From Elymus sibiricus (lineage: Eukaryota; Streptophyta; Magnoliopsida; Poales; Poaceae), in assembly GCA_039707655.1 (NCBI GenBank), contig CM077666.1, positions 301,842,166-301,906,165 on the forward strand: a stretch of DNA of 64,000 bases, given 5' to 3'. Both the position numbers and the translations under genes were made by a program. Below are positions 31,834 through 43,895 of the stretch, one piece after another. Below the pieces are notes generated by a model. That model ran no database searches and was not told where the DNA came from. It saw nothing but the letters and a program-made list of their open reading frames with translations. Positions within the stretch are counted from its first letter, which is position 1. The number at the start of each line of letters is the position of its first letter.

Positions 31834-34800
31834 CTGAAGATCAAGACCAACCAGCTACTATGATGGGTACTCTTCCTGTTAATTCAGTACCAGCTTCTGT
31901 TTTGTTTGATTCAGGAGCATTGCATTCTTTCATATCAGAAGATTTTGCATTCATGCATGGCATTAAACATGAAAATTTGCACCAGTCGCTAGTGGTTAAC
32001 ACTCCCGCGGGCCAATGTCGAACTTCCATGTTCAGCCCCAATGTCACCATAGAAATTGAAGGGTTGGAGTTTCATGCTTTTCCCATTATCTTGAAGTCTT
32101 CCAAAGTTGACCTCATTCTGGGAATGGATTGGTTGAAGGCTCATACCGCCTTAATCAATTGTGCCACTAAAGCCGTCCAACTTCTGCACCCCTCGGATGA
32201 AATAGTAAACTACCATGCTAATATCATTCAAAATGCCGAGGCTCAGATTTATGCCCTGAATGCGTTGAGCGCTTCTCCTCTTGAGGGGATCGAAAACGTT
32301 CCTGTCGTCCGCGACATCCAAGATGTTTTACCAGAAGGACTTCCAGGAGTACCCCCGGTTAGAGCTGTCGAGTTTGTCATCGACTTAAAACCAGGCACTA
32401 CTCCTATTGCGAAGCGTCCTTACAAGATGCCGCCGCATGAACTCCTTGAGCTTAAGGAGGAAATCGACAAATCACTTCGTAAAGGTTTCATTCGTCCAAG
32501 TTCCTCTGCTTGGGGAGCACCTTCTCTCTTTGTTAAGAAGAAAGGTGGTACGAACCGGTTGGTCCAAGATTACCGACCTATCAACCAGGCAAAAATTCAG
32601 AATAAGTATCCGCTTCCTCGGATCAACGATCTGTATGATCAACTGGCTGGATCCTTGGTATTCTCTAAACTCGACTTGAGGTTGGGTTATCACCAGATCC
32701 GAGTCCGCGAAGAGGATATTCCCAAGACTGCCTTCGTTACTCGCTATGGTTCATACGAGTATACCGTCATGTCATTTGGCTTAACAAATGCTCCAGCAAC
32801 GTTCTCCTGCCTGATGAATTATATCTTCATGGATTACCTTGACAAATTCGTCATGGTTTATCTGGATGATATTCTGGTATATTCCAAGAATAAAGAAGAA
32901 CATGCTGAACATCTTCGTCTTGTTCTGGAAAAGCTTCAAGAGCATCAGCTATATGCCAAATATTCCAAGTGTGAATTCTGGTTATCTGAAGTGACCTACC
33001 TTGGACATGTGATTTCCAAGGATGGTATTGCTGTCAACCCAGAACGAGTTCAGGCTATTCTTGACTAGACTCCCCCGAAGAATGTTAGGCAAGTTAGAAG
33101 TTTTCTCGGACTCGCAAGCTATTGCCGCCGTTTTGTTAAGAACTTCTCCAAGATTGCCAAGCCTCTGACTAATCTGCTTCACAAAGGCGTTAAGTTTGAG
33201 TGGACAGACAAATGTCAGGAAAGTTTCTAAACACTCAAGGACAAGCTGACATCTGCTCCAGTGCTTGCTCCTTTGGATTCTCGCAAGGAATTCGTCATTT
33301 ATTGCGACGCCTCTCATCAAGGATTAGGCTGTGTCTTAATGCAAGAACGCATAGTGATTGCCTATGCTTCACGACAGTTGCGTCCTCATGAAGAGAACTA
33401 CCCAGTTCATGATCTCGAACTTGCTGCAGTCATTTATGCACTGAAGTTATGGTGACATTACCTTCTCGGTAATCGATGCGAGATCTACGCGGATCATCAA
33501 AGTCTAAAGTATCTGTTTACTCAGCCAGATCTGAATCTCCGTCAACAGAGGTGGATGGAAGCAATCACGGACTATGACTGCGGTATTTCATATACCCCTG
33601 GCAAAGCTAATGTGATGGCCGATGCTTTGAGTCGCAAGTCGTATTGCAACAATCTCATGGTTCAGCGAGCTCAATCCCTTCTTTATGAAGAACTTCGCAA
33701 GTTGAACCTTCATATCGTTCCACAGGGTTTTCTCAATACCCTTGTTCCGCAACCAAATCTTGAGAAAGCTGTTAAGTCTGCGCAAGCAAAGGACGCTGAA
33801 GTTGATCAGATGAAAAGGGATCTTGTCCTTGAAAAGGCCAGGGATTTCCCGCTTGCTGAAGATGGAACATTGTACTTCAGAGATCGCATTGTAGTACCTC
33901 GGTTCGAGCTTATGACCGACAAAGTTATGAAGGAGGCACATGATACACCACTGTCTATTCATCCAGGTAGCACCAAGATGTATCGCGACCTTCGTCAAAG
34001 GTACTGGTGGTCTAAAATGAAGCAAGATATTGCTCGATATGTTGCAGAATGTGACGTTTGCTGTCGCGTTAAAGCAGAACATCAGAAGCCTGTTGGAATT
34101 CTGCAACCACTCCCTATCCTTGAGTGGAAATGGGATAAGGTTCAAATGGATCTTATCACTGGCCTTCCCAGGTCACAAAAGGGTCATGATGCTATTCTTG
34201 TTGTCATCGATCAACTCTCCAAAGTTGCACATTTTCTGCCAGTCAAGGAGACGATCACTGCTAGGCAGTTAGCAGAATTGTATATCTCCAGAATTGTAAC
34301 TCTTCACGGTATTCCGAAGGAGACCAGTTCAGACCGTGGCAGACTCTTCACCTCAAAGTTCTGGGCAAGTTTCCAAGAAGCAATGGGAACTCATATAACT
34401 TGGAGCTCAGCTTATCACCCCCAGTCCCAAGGCCAAGTCGAACGAGTTAATCAAGTGCTTGAAGATATGCTGCGTGCTTGTGTCATTTCATTTGGCAAGA
34501 AGTGGGAGGAATCTCTCCCGTATGCTGAATTCTCATGCAACAACAGCTATCAAGCTAGCTTGAAGATGGCCCTCTTCGAGGTACTATATGGACGTAAGTG
34601 TCGAACCCCTCTGAATTGGTTAGAAACTGGGGAACGACCGCTCATTGGTCCGGATATTGTCCAACAAGCTGAAGAGCAAGCCCGTATCGTCCGAGAAAAT
34701 CTCAAGGCGGCTCAGTCTTGCCAGAAGAGCAATTATGATCGTAAACACTGGGGATCGATCTATCAACCTGGTGAGCAAGCTTATCTGCGTGTCACTCCTA

Positions 34801-35195
34801 TGAAGGGCACTCATCGCTTTGGAATCAAGGGCAAGTTAGCTCCACGCTACATTGGTCCCTTCCGCATTCTCGCCAGACATGGACATGTGGCTTATAAACT
34901 GGAGTTGCCGCCGCAATTCTCTCACATGCACGACGTCTTCCATGTGTCACAACTTCGTCGTTGCTTCAAGGATCCGCACCGAGCAGTGGATCATGAATTG
35001 CTCGAATTGCAAGATGATCTATCTTATAAAGGGCATCCGATCCGCATTTTTGATCAAGCTGAGCGTCGGACCCGTCAGAAGACAACCAAGTTCCTTAAAG
35101 TGCAGTGGTCGAATCATACTGAAGATGAAGTCACTTGGGAACGCGAGGATCGTCTTCGCGAAGAATATCCCGATCTTTTCCCTTCTACCTCCTGA
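31830..35195 (+). pseudogene. pol: Pol polyprotein: protease, RT, RNase H, integrase; three premature stops
   Basis: One frame runs from 31830 to TGA at 35193-35195, broken only by TAG (33066-33068), TAA (33228-33230) and TGA (33453-33455). The protease has DSGA at residues 27-30. Reverse transcriptase has the YLDD active site (32859-32870). RNase H spans about 33280-33640 ([10 protein letters not shown]; ending [13 protein letters not shown]). Integrase has an HHCC zinc region (about 33950-34080) and the D,D-35-E triad (Asp 34149, Asp 34332, Glu 34440). The C-terminus has [18 protein letters not shown]...YPDLF, like a degenerate chromodomain, which in chromoviruses directs integration to heterochromatin. 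All catalytic residues I can locate are intact. The three stops are each one transition from a sense codon. Confidence 0.92.
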
Positions 35196-35218
35196 ATTCT
35201 CAGGACAAGAATTTCTTT

Positions 35219-35232
35219 TAGAGGAGGAGAAA
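35219..35232 (+). other. Polypurine tract of the chromovirus
   Basis: AGAGGAGGAGAAA lies directly against the 3' LTR start (TGTAACACCC at 35233). Just upstream is a small dyad, GAATTCTCAGGACAAGAATT (35193-35212), similar in layout to one in the LARD-like element. Confidence 0.85.
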
Positions 35233-37242
35233 TGTAACACCCATGTGTAATGAGCTACAGTAATCTTAATGCTAAGTCAAGTTGATTTGCAATGCTTGAT
35301 TACATTGGATTCATATCTCATTTCAAATTTCACCACTGAATTCAAATTCAAATTTCAAGTGGAAATTAAAGTTGCACAAAAGTTGCTGCAAATTAGTTCA
35401 TGTTTCAGCAAATATTCCAAAACAAATATTTGTTCAGGAACACAACATCACCACAATGCTAAAATGAGCTATAGCAATTTAATCAGTACCAAAAGAAGCA
35501 TTTTAAATGCTTTTCCAATTATGAAAAATTCAAATGGATTCAAATCTCTCCCAAACTTTTTGTGGTAGTGCACAATATTCCCTAGTATTTGTTTTGACCA
35601 GCTCCACAATTTTGCAAAGTCATTTGATGGCTAAATTAAATGCAAAACGGCTGCTGGAAAAGAAAAACAGAAAAAGAAATAGGGAAAAAGGAAAAGGCCA
35701 CTGTGCACTGGGCCTAAGTGCACAGTGCCGACCGAGCCCACTCCCCACCATCTCCTTCCTCTCTCTCCTCCTCGTGTTGGCTGCGCGCGCGCGCCCGACT
35801 CCGAGCGCCGTCGCCGCCGAACCGCATCGCCGCGCCGTGCTGCTACAGCGCCACGGAGGAGATAAGAATGCCACCGCACACCTTGGGGCAGCCCCCCGTC
35901 CTCATCTCCTCCTCCCACTCGCTCTCTCTCCCGCTCTCCTCCTCGCCCGAGCGCATCCATCGCTGTTGGCTGTCATTCCCGTGGCCGCCGTCCACCTCAC
36001 GCCTCGCCGCCATGTCGTAGAGGTTCACCGTCGAACGCTACATCGCCTGCGCCGACGAACGCGAGCCGGGGAGCACCCCATCGCCAGGATCGACCTCTTC
36101 TTCCTCCTCGGGCCACCGGCGATCTCCCTCCTCTCCGGCGAGCCTGCTGCTCCTAAGCTTTTGCCGGGCCCCCGTGTGCCTTCCCGGTGAGCTCCTCTTC
36201 CTCTCCCCTCACTACCTTGTTCCTAACCGTGCCCGTAGCCACCGCACTCACCGTGGCCAAATGCATCGCCGCTGCCGTGCTCGTCGCTGTAGCCACCCTC
36301 GCTGCAACTCGCGTCTCAGCATGTAGGCGTGCTCAGCGTGCTCCCAGGAGCCCAACGCACCTAGCCCCGCCGCTTGCCGTGCCCTGCTTCGCCGTAACCA
36401 CCACCTCCTAAACTTCGGCGCCCGCTCGCGAGCTCGCCGCCGTCAACTCCGGCCATCTCCGGCGACGCCACCACCGCAGCTCGATGCGGCTTCGTCCGCT
36501 CGTTCGAACGCGCTATCGCGCGCACCAAATGGCTCGCCATAGCTGTTTTCCAATGAGGGCCGTGGCCCTCCACCGCGTTTGCGGGTCGCCGGCGTTTAAA
36601 TGCCAGCGCCGCTAACCTGGCCGCCACGTGGGCACCCCTGGGTCACTGACCAGTGGGCCCGAGGGGCCCAGTTGACTGGGTTGACCCAGTCAACATGCTG
36701 ACTGGGTAACACCAGTCACTAACATGCGGGCCCTACCCGTTAATTAACTGGTTTTATAAAATAAATTAATCTGTAATTAGATTAGTCACTGACATATGGG
36801 GCCCACCTGCTAATTAACCTCTGTTTAGATTAATTAATCACTTTTTAGCCCACTGTATATGACATGTGGGACCCAGTGGTCAGGTTTGACCTGGATCGGC
36901 TGGGTTGACTGCTGACGTCACGCTGACTCACTGCTGACGCAATAATGTATTTTCCGGTATTTTCAAATTAAAATTAATTCCAGGAATTTCAGAAAATTGT
37001 TTAAATCTTTGAAAAATCATAGAAAATAAACCGTAGCTTGGATGAAAAAGTTTTCTACATGAAAGTCGATCAAAAAAACGAGACGAATTCGAATATGCCC
37101 TCCATGTAGCTGTCACATTCCCTCCGGATCACCTGTCCAAAAACTGCCTAAGACTGGGAAAATATCTGGGAATATTTTCCCGCTCCGTCTCTAACGTGTA
37201 GCACTGGGATAGGTCACCACTAGCACAGCATATTGCCATGCC

Positions 37243-37440
37243 ATGCATCTATGTTGCTTTTGTTTGCTTTGTATTTATTGTTTCTTCCCCCTTTTCTCCC
37301 CGGTAGACCCCGTGACTGACGCTGCCCCTAAGGACTGCTACATCCCCGGCGACCCCTCTTTCACCGCAGAGCTTCCAGGCAAGCAAACCCCCTTGATCAT
37401 TCCTATATCGTCTATTCTTTCTCCCTCATGCTTGCATTAG
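37243..37440 (+). CDS. Small ORF in chromovirus 3' LTR (65 aa), conserved peptide
   Basis: This is the 3' LTR twin of 25755-25952, with core AELPGKQTPLI and several amino-acid changes. The frame is unbroken in both LTRs. See the 5' LTR entry for interpretation. Confidence 0.35.
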   Translation: MHLCCFCLLCIYCFFPLFSPVDPVTDAAPKDCYIPGDPSFTAELPGKQTPLIIPISSILSPSCLH

Positions 37441-38210
37441 ATTTTGCTAGTGCAATTGATTGCTCCTATTCTGATGCATAGCCTGTTTTTGTAACTACTG
37501 TTGATACCTTACCTGTTGTCCTAAATGCTTAGTATAGGTTGGTTAGTGAACCATCAGTGGCCCCTCATCCTTGTCCCTATTATCCTGCTTTGTTACCGTT
37601 GCTCCGATCAACGTGATTGATGGGCTGAGACCGACACATCACCGCACACCCCTAAGCTGTACGACCCTACAGAGGAACTATCGAGTGCCGAGGGTGATAC
37701 CTCCTACATCACTCCTGATGATATCTCTGTAGCATAGCTAGTCGGTTGTGGGTTACCGAGGGTGTTTCCTCTTTCACCACCTCCGATGATGCCACTGTCG
37801 TACAACCCCTCAAGTGTGAACTCTTCGAGGGTGATTCCTCCAAGTTCACCTTGACGGTTACATCATGTAGGAATCCAACGAGGGTGATTCCTCGGGTTCT
37901 TCCTTGATGTGATGGACACACGGATACCTTGACTTTTATCTCAGTCCCTGATTAAAGTCGGGTCAGCCCCGAGGGGTACCCGTGAGAAATGTGGAGTCGG
38001 GTTGACTGTGAGGGTACCCGCAAGATAATTACGAGGCGCGGCCGGGCAGGCAGATTGCCTCAGGAGAGGGAGGAGAGGGATTGGGCCTGGCCCTTGCCGC
38101 AAGTCCTCGAGACGGGGCGACAGGACCATAGATCGTGGATCACTGATTGTCACCGCGAGCTCCCAACACACTAATGGGTTAGGATATGTGATCTGAGTAG
38201 GCCTCTGGCC

Positions 38211-41200
38211 TTTTCTGTGGCGCCCCGCCTGAATACCACTGTAGCCAGACGGTCGCCGCACACATCAGCCCAGGGAAATCACTCTGGCATGTTCTTTTAC
38301 AACAAGTATCATGAACACAGGCATTTCTATTAATGGGTATATAGGTCTTACATGAGGTTTTACAAGGGTGATGGCAGCAGAAAGCTCTATCTAAGGCAGC
38401 ATGGTCTTGGTGCGGCTCCAATCCACAGGGATCTGACTGGGTTACTCTTCTAGCCCGCGAACACTCCGGCTACTCGCTAAAGGTCGTCGAATTCTTAGGT
38501 GAACCTGGCCACATTGAAGGCCGCTGAGTACTTTTGAATGTACTCGCAAGCAAACCAAACCAACATATACACCAAGCGAAGCAATCCATGGCATTCTAGC
38601 ATGCATCAATTATTAGAGCAATATTAATTATCATGTCATAGCATACCTATCTAGCAATATTAATTATCATGTCATAACAGGATTATTTAGCAATATCATA
38701 TCATAACAAGAATTATCTAGCATGTTAACTATCAATGTAACTGTAGTATGACGAAGATACAACATATCAAGTAATTAATCCATACCCCGAATATTCTCAT
38801 GATCCAAACCAAATCTTTCGGTCATACGACCATTTAGCTCATAGCCATCGCATGGCTAACATTCATACCCCTGACATCATCTGATGTCCAACCATCCGTA
38901 CTGCAAGTCTGACAAACCTTACCATTCTCTAGTTCATTATTAACGTCATATGGTTTGTTACTCCAGACTCAACACAGACTAAATAGTGGCCTAGTACGAA
39001 CTGTCCATGACCGAGGACGCGGCTATTCGAATAGATTTACACTCTGCAGAGGTTGCACACTTTACCCACACTATGGAGCTCCTGGCCTCGTACTCCCATT
39101 CGGGTGGACAAGTGCTGCTCCAACAAAACTTGTCTATTGCCTGGCACTCTTACGGTCCCACCGACAATCATACCCTCCCAGGGTCATGTCCTGGGTGGCC
39201 CCTGTGTCACCCCGTGACACCTGCCACCATCGTGGCCAAACAAAACTGTCCCAAACGGGGACCTGGATCCATATAACTCAACTGGGCTCACAAGGTTATC
39301 GCCGCCTACCGGGCCAGGGTAGCACGCACGCATAACCTTCCCTATTTGGAGGTACCGACAAGAGGTAGGACAATAGACCAAGCTAGGGCCGTCCCATACC
39401 GGCAAATGTGGTTGCACTGATAAGTCCGGATAGGTGGCACTATGACTCGATCCAGCCGACGGAGGAGGTTGTTGTCATTATATCATATTCTTTATCATTG
39501 CAATAATAACGATAATCCAAGATGTAAACTAGTATATCAACATAACAACCTATCTCCACACTACATTACAACGAGTCACTAATGCGATAAAATGATGATC
39601 ATTAGCAGGTAATGTAAATAGCAAATTCAAACTAGCAGGAGTTTAATCGTTTCTAACACAGGCATAATCATTAATTAAACACACAAGAATAACACAGAGC
39701 AATGCTTTAGGGCATATATCAGATGGTCGGCTTGCCCGGGGGTGAAGGAATACTCCGGAAAGAAGTGCGATCACCTCGCGGAAAATCTGCCGGAAAGGAT
39801 TCTCTCTCGGAGGGGCTGAATATAGGGCAGGGGCAAAATGGGCATTTTTAGAAAGTGTAAACATGATGGAAGTGACATCATCGGAGCGGGCTTGACGAAC
39901 TGAAGAAGTGGGCTTTGGATTCACCTGAATCGGAGTCACGGTCGCGAAGTTAGGGCCGTTCGTTCGTTAGGCGATAAAACAAACATAAACTGTCCATTCT
40001 AGCCCTTAACGGGTGAACGTCCGCAACTTAGCGGTTTCGGCCGGCGGCTGAGATTAGAAGGCGTACTTCAGAAAATACGTCTTCGGGAACAGAAAGCGCA
40101 CTTCTGCTTAATACTGACAGAGTACGCTTTCCTGTAAGGAACGCGTATTTCCAGAAATACGTGTCCACTTAAGTCACCGCGGGCCCGGGGTACTCTTCCT
40201 CTCTCTCTCTCTTACAGTAGGGGTCCACCGGCAGGTCTCTCTCTCTCCTGCCCCTTCTTCATCCTCACGATAGGAGACGGAGAGGACGCCGGCCGCCGTG
40301 GCTCCGGCTGCTCTGCTGCGCGAGGGGCCGAACCGAGGGCCTGGGCGGATGCCCCACTCCACGCCTCGCCCGCCGGTGGTGGCCTTGGCCGCCAGGGCTG
40401 CCGGAATCAGGCGGCCCGATGACTAGGCGGACGGCGGCATTGGGCGCTGGAGGAAAGCGCGGCCCGGTCGCGGAGAGGGAGGGGAGGGGATGAGGGATGG
40501 CTCTCAGGTGGTGGTGGAGGTGCTCTGTAGTGGCTAGATGGAGAGGGGGTGGCTGCGGAGCTCGAATTCGAGCAGAGGGCCGGCGACAGAGCTTCGGCCA
40601 GGGGAAAATGAGGGAGCTCCTCGAGCTCCATTGGCTGGTCGGGGAGGAGGCTAGGAGGGCAGAGAGGGGGCTGGTGAGCTCGAACGGGCTTGGGAGAGGC
40701 AATATATAGCCGGACGGCGCGGGTGGGCGAGCATGGCCACGGCGACGCGTGTGCCGCGCGCCTGAGCTTCGGGAACACGCGGGGAGAAGGGGAGAGGTGT
40801 CCAGAGGGCTCACGGGGGAGCGGAGGGAGCTCGGGCGAGCTCGAGAAGACTTGGGAGAGAAGCTAGGGGAAAACGACGACGGTCACGGACGGGACAGTGC
40901 GGTGGCAGGGCTCGCCGTGGCGCGAGGAGGAAGGGAGAGAAGGGGGAAAGTGCTGGAGAGGGTGGGCGTGGACGTTGCGGAGCCACCAGACATGCCCGGA
41001 CGAGCCGGAGCTGACCAGAGCGAGCTGGTCGACTTGACGAGACGCGGTCAGCGCGCAGAGCGCGCGTTTGGCTTTGTCCATGGCGTGGTCACCACGTCAA
41101 CACGTGCTCTGGAGTTTTCCTGGATGATACATCATGTCCAACGCGATAGTCACTGGTCATATAGATAAGTTTTGACTTTGGATGGACTAGGACAGCTCTA

Positions 41201-42402
41201 GAGTGATCGAAAGGATCCAGAACATTTTCTGGTCAGAAACTTGGGGACCAAGCTGAGGTGAAAAGACTTAGCAAGTGAGATTGAAATGTTGTCAAAATAA
41301 TATGGGGTAGGAAGGAGTAGATGCTGGAAAAATTTGAAGGCATTTGGACCTATTTTGCATATACTTCCTTTGTAATGCAATATTTGGTCCAAAAACTAGA
41401 TCAGGACGTTGTGCTCAATTGGCTTGATTGAATGAGCTGAATTTTGGTGGAGGGAGGTTATTTGAATACATGGAGGTACTGGAAAAATTTCAGCTCAATT
41501 GGAAATGCCAAAGTGGTACTTCCTTCACAGAGTTTTCTGCTGGACAGAAGCTAGATGGAATTTTTGGGAGAAATTGGCTAGATAAAATGATGTGAATTTT
41601 TGCATACTCACATCATATATGGAATTTGAGGTCTTGGATTAATTTCAAGATTTTTGAAGCAATATAAAATATAGTTGCTTCACAACCTCAAAATAAATCC
41701 AGAAACAAGAATTGGAAGATGTGCTCAAAAATTGAACTATGGAACTTGGGATCTTGATGTAAATGGTGAAGATATGGATATGAGAAGCTCCACAAATTAT
41801 TTGGGATTTTTTCTGGCTACCAAAATGGTAGCTCCTTTGGAAAGTGCCCAAATTGCAATATTGGCTTTAAATAGGAAAAGGCAATTTTCCTTATTTAATT
41901 ATGGACAATATTTTTATGAGAGCTCAACATGACCACAAAGTATATCTCCACAAGTTTTCATGAACTTTGGAGATGGATAGATATTTTCCTGGATTTAATT
42001 CCTTTAAACAACAGAAAAAGGAATTAATTTTAAATGCAAAATATTGCAAATGACTTGGCAATATTTTTACATATCTAGGGTTTATATATGTGGGAGAGTC
42101 TCTGGGAAAAGTTTGGGAGGCAACAGATCAAAGGAAAACGGGGTTCCTTTGTAACGGAGGGAATTAGGGTTTCCCTTCCGGTAGATCGGAGAGTAAGGTT
42201 TCGGCGGAAAAATCCTGAGAATAAATCTTGGATGGCAAGGTGGACTGGAGAGAATCTCTGGTCTGATAGGAAAGGCAAAGCTAAATGACCATATTTATAT
42301 ACCCAAGAGTGAGGGAAAAACCAATAACACCAAAAAAAAGACGGGAGTCAAATCCCGCGAAGGAAAAAAAACAAGGAGCGAAAACCAGGGTGTCACATTT
42401 TC
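38211..42402 (-). mobile_element. Solo LTR of a LARD-like element, inserted in chromovirus 3' LTR
   Basis: The solo LTR is 38216-42397 (4182 bp) with perfect duplications TTTTC (38211-38215 and 42398-42402). On the minus strand it starts TGTGACACCCTGG and ends GGGGCGCCACA. It aligns with the LTR at 55485-59971 over both ends; the central GC-rich part (about 40180-41100) is more diverged. It has no gene. The empty site is seen in the chromovirus 5' LTR at about 28285-28290. Confidence 0.92.
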
Positions 42403-43664
42403 GCACTAACCACCACGCGGGAATAGTATGGGCACTCGGCGTCATATGTATCAGCCGAAGTTCTTCAGACGTCAGCAGTTGAGCGGCACGCGCCCGGGTG
42501 GACCGCGAAAGCCTGCGTGTGTATACAGGGGCTAGGTCTGGTCCCGACCGTCCTCACGATGCGCAGGAGTGCAAAGGGCGATGGGCCCAAGACCCCTGAG
42601 CGCTTAGGGTGTAGACCGGCGTGCTGGCCTCTCTGTTGAGCCTAGGTAGGGCTACGGTGTGTCGATCAGCCGAGGTCGGGCATGACCCGAGTAAGTGTGT
42701 CCGGCCAGAGTTAATCGAGCGTGTTGGGTAAGTTGGTGCACCCCTGCAGGGAAGTATATCTATTCGAATAGCCGTGTCCATGGTAACAGGACGCTCGGAA
42801 AGTATCCTGATCTACTACAACTAGAATTGGATACTTGTGGAACTGAATAATATGTTAGCTCCGGGATCGCTTTCTCGCAGGGAGTCGAGGAAGGATCTCT
42901 GGGCTTTGTTACTACTACTTACTACTTTATTTTGTACTAATCTGCACTCTTCTAATGCTGCAAGACGCTAAAGATGCTAGTCTTCGATAGGCTAGGCCTT
43001 CCCCTCTGTTCTGGCATTTCTGCAGTCTAGTCCACAGTTACAGTCCCTCTTTTGATACCGATGCATAAATAGAATAGATCTGATGTAAGTCTTGCGAGTA
43101 CTTTGGATGAGTACTCACAGTTGCTTTGCTCCCCTTTTTCCCCATACCCGATTGCTGCAACCAGATGACGGAGCCCCGGAGCCAGCTGCCCCAGTCGACG
43201 ACTACTAATACCCCTCCGGTGGCGTCTACTACTACGTGGAGACCGACGACCAGGAGTAGATAGGAGGCTCCCAGGCAGGAGGCCTGCGCCTTTTCGATCA
43301 GATGTCGTTGTTTTGCTCAGCCTTCTTAAGGCAGACTTGTTTAACTTGATGTCTGTACTCAGATATTGTTGTTGCTTCCGCTAACGCTTGATCGCGAGCT
43401 TATGTATTCGAGCCCTCGAGGCCCCTGGCTTGTAATATAAAGCTTGTATGACTTTTATTTGTGTTTAGAGTTGTGTTGTGATATCTTCCCGTGAGTCCTT
43501 AGGCTTGATCGTGTGCATTTGCGTGTATGATTAGTGCACGATTGAGTTGGGGTGTCACATAGGTCATCCACTTGAGGGAAATTTGCTACTGTCCTACAAA
43601 ACTCTGCACTTGGAGGCCCAACAACATCTACAAGAATAAAAGTTGCATAGTAGACATCAAGAAG

Positions 43665-43895
43665 CACCACGAGACTCGAGCTGCACATCTTGCTAGCGAA
43701 TCCCGTAAGATTTGTCGGGATGTCCTCTTCAAGGTGCTCGTCAAAGTGGTGTACCAGAACCCTGGCATTGATCTCACCAAAGTCTTCACCAGCCTGCCAA
43801 AGGGAACCGACACCAAGGCTGCCGAAGAGCTTGTCGCGCCTATCGCCGACAAGGTTGGCCAGATCCCCAGGACAGAGGGCCAGCACAGGCATTAG
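43665..43895 (+). pseudogene. Antisense ORF A, C-terminal piece (4 of 4)
   Basis: After the AGAAG duplication the frame of 22199 continues to TAG at 43893-43895. It encodes a helical, Lys/Ala-rich end (ETRAAHLASESRKICRDVL; FTSLPKGTDTKAAEELV). The piece closes the coiled-coil region. Its end faces the minus-strand integrase fragment at 44594. Confidence 0.6.

Larger units (their letters stand above)
35233..43559 (+). repeat. 3' LTR of the chromovirus (4.14 kb plus nested LARD-like LTR)
   Basis: It starts TGTAACACCC and ends GGGGTGTCACA. It is collinear with the 5' LTR except for the insertion at 38216-42397, the lack of the solo LTR present in the 5' copy, and a deletion of about 27 bp near 37120. 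Contents are otherwise non-coding, with the GC-rich block at 35700-36630 and the small conserved ORF at 37243-37440. Confidence 0.92.
23705..43564 (+). mobile_element. Chromovirus (Tekay/Del-like Ty3-gypsy) with both LTRs interrupted
   Basis: The element is 23710-43559, with perfect duplications TAGGT (23705-23709 and 43560-43564). The LTRs start TGTAACRCCC and end CGTCACA or TGTCACA. Without their insertions they are about 4.17 and 4.14 kb. The 5.8-kb inside has, in order, a tRNA-Met primer site, an extra ORF (ORF0), gag, a pol with protease-RT-RNase H-integrase-chromodomain-like order, and a polypurine tract. Integrase after RT places it in Ty3-gypsy. The C-terminal EVTWERED...YPDLF segment suggests a Tekay/Del chromovirus. 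ORF0, gag and pol together hold five premature stops. Confidence 0.93.
22195..43664 (+). mobile_element. Solo LTR, Sabrina/WHAM-like, split by a chromovirus
   Basis: The solo LTR starts at 22200 (TGATATGTCTCC), is broken at 23709, resumes at 43565 and ends at 43659 (GTAGACATCA). Perfect duplications AGAAG lie at 22195-22199 and 43660-43664. Without the chromovirus it is about 1605 bp and aligns along its length with the LTRs at 13507 and 19295. A deletion of about 40 bp near 22610 and several substitutions show divergence. A solo LTR forms by recombination between the two LTRs of a full element. Confidence 0.93.

Noticed and set aside
35534..36190. 218-codon ORF in the 3' LTR
   Set aside because: Its counterpart in the 5' LTR is broken and shifted; no domain or start context supports it.
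40265..40813. 182-codon minus-strand ORF in the LARD solo LTR
   Set aside because: Low-complexity Pro/Ser/Arg in a GC-rich LTR part that is not conserved as a frame at 57770-58680.
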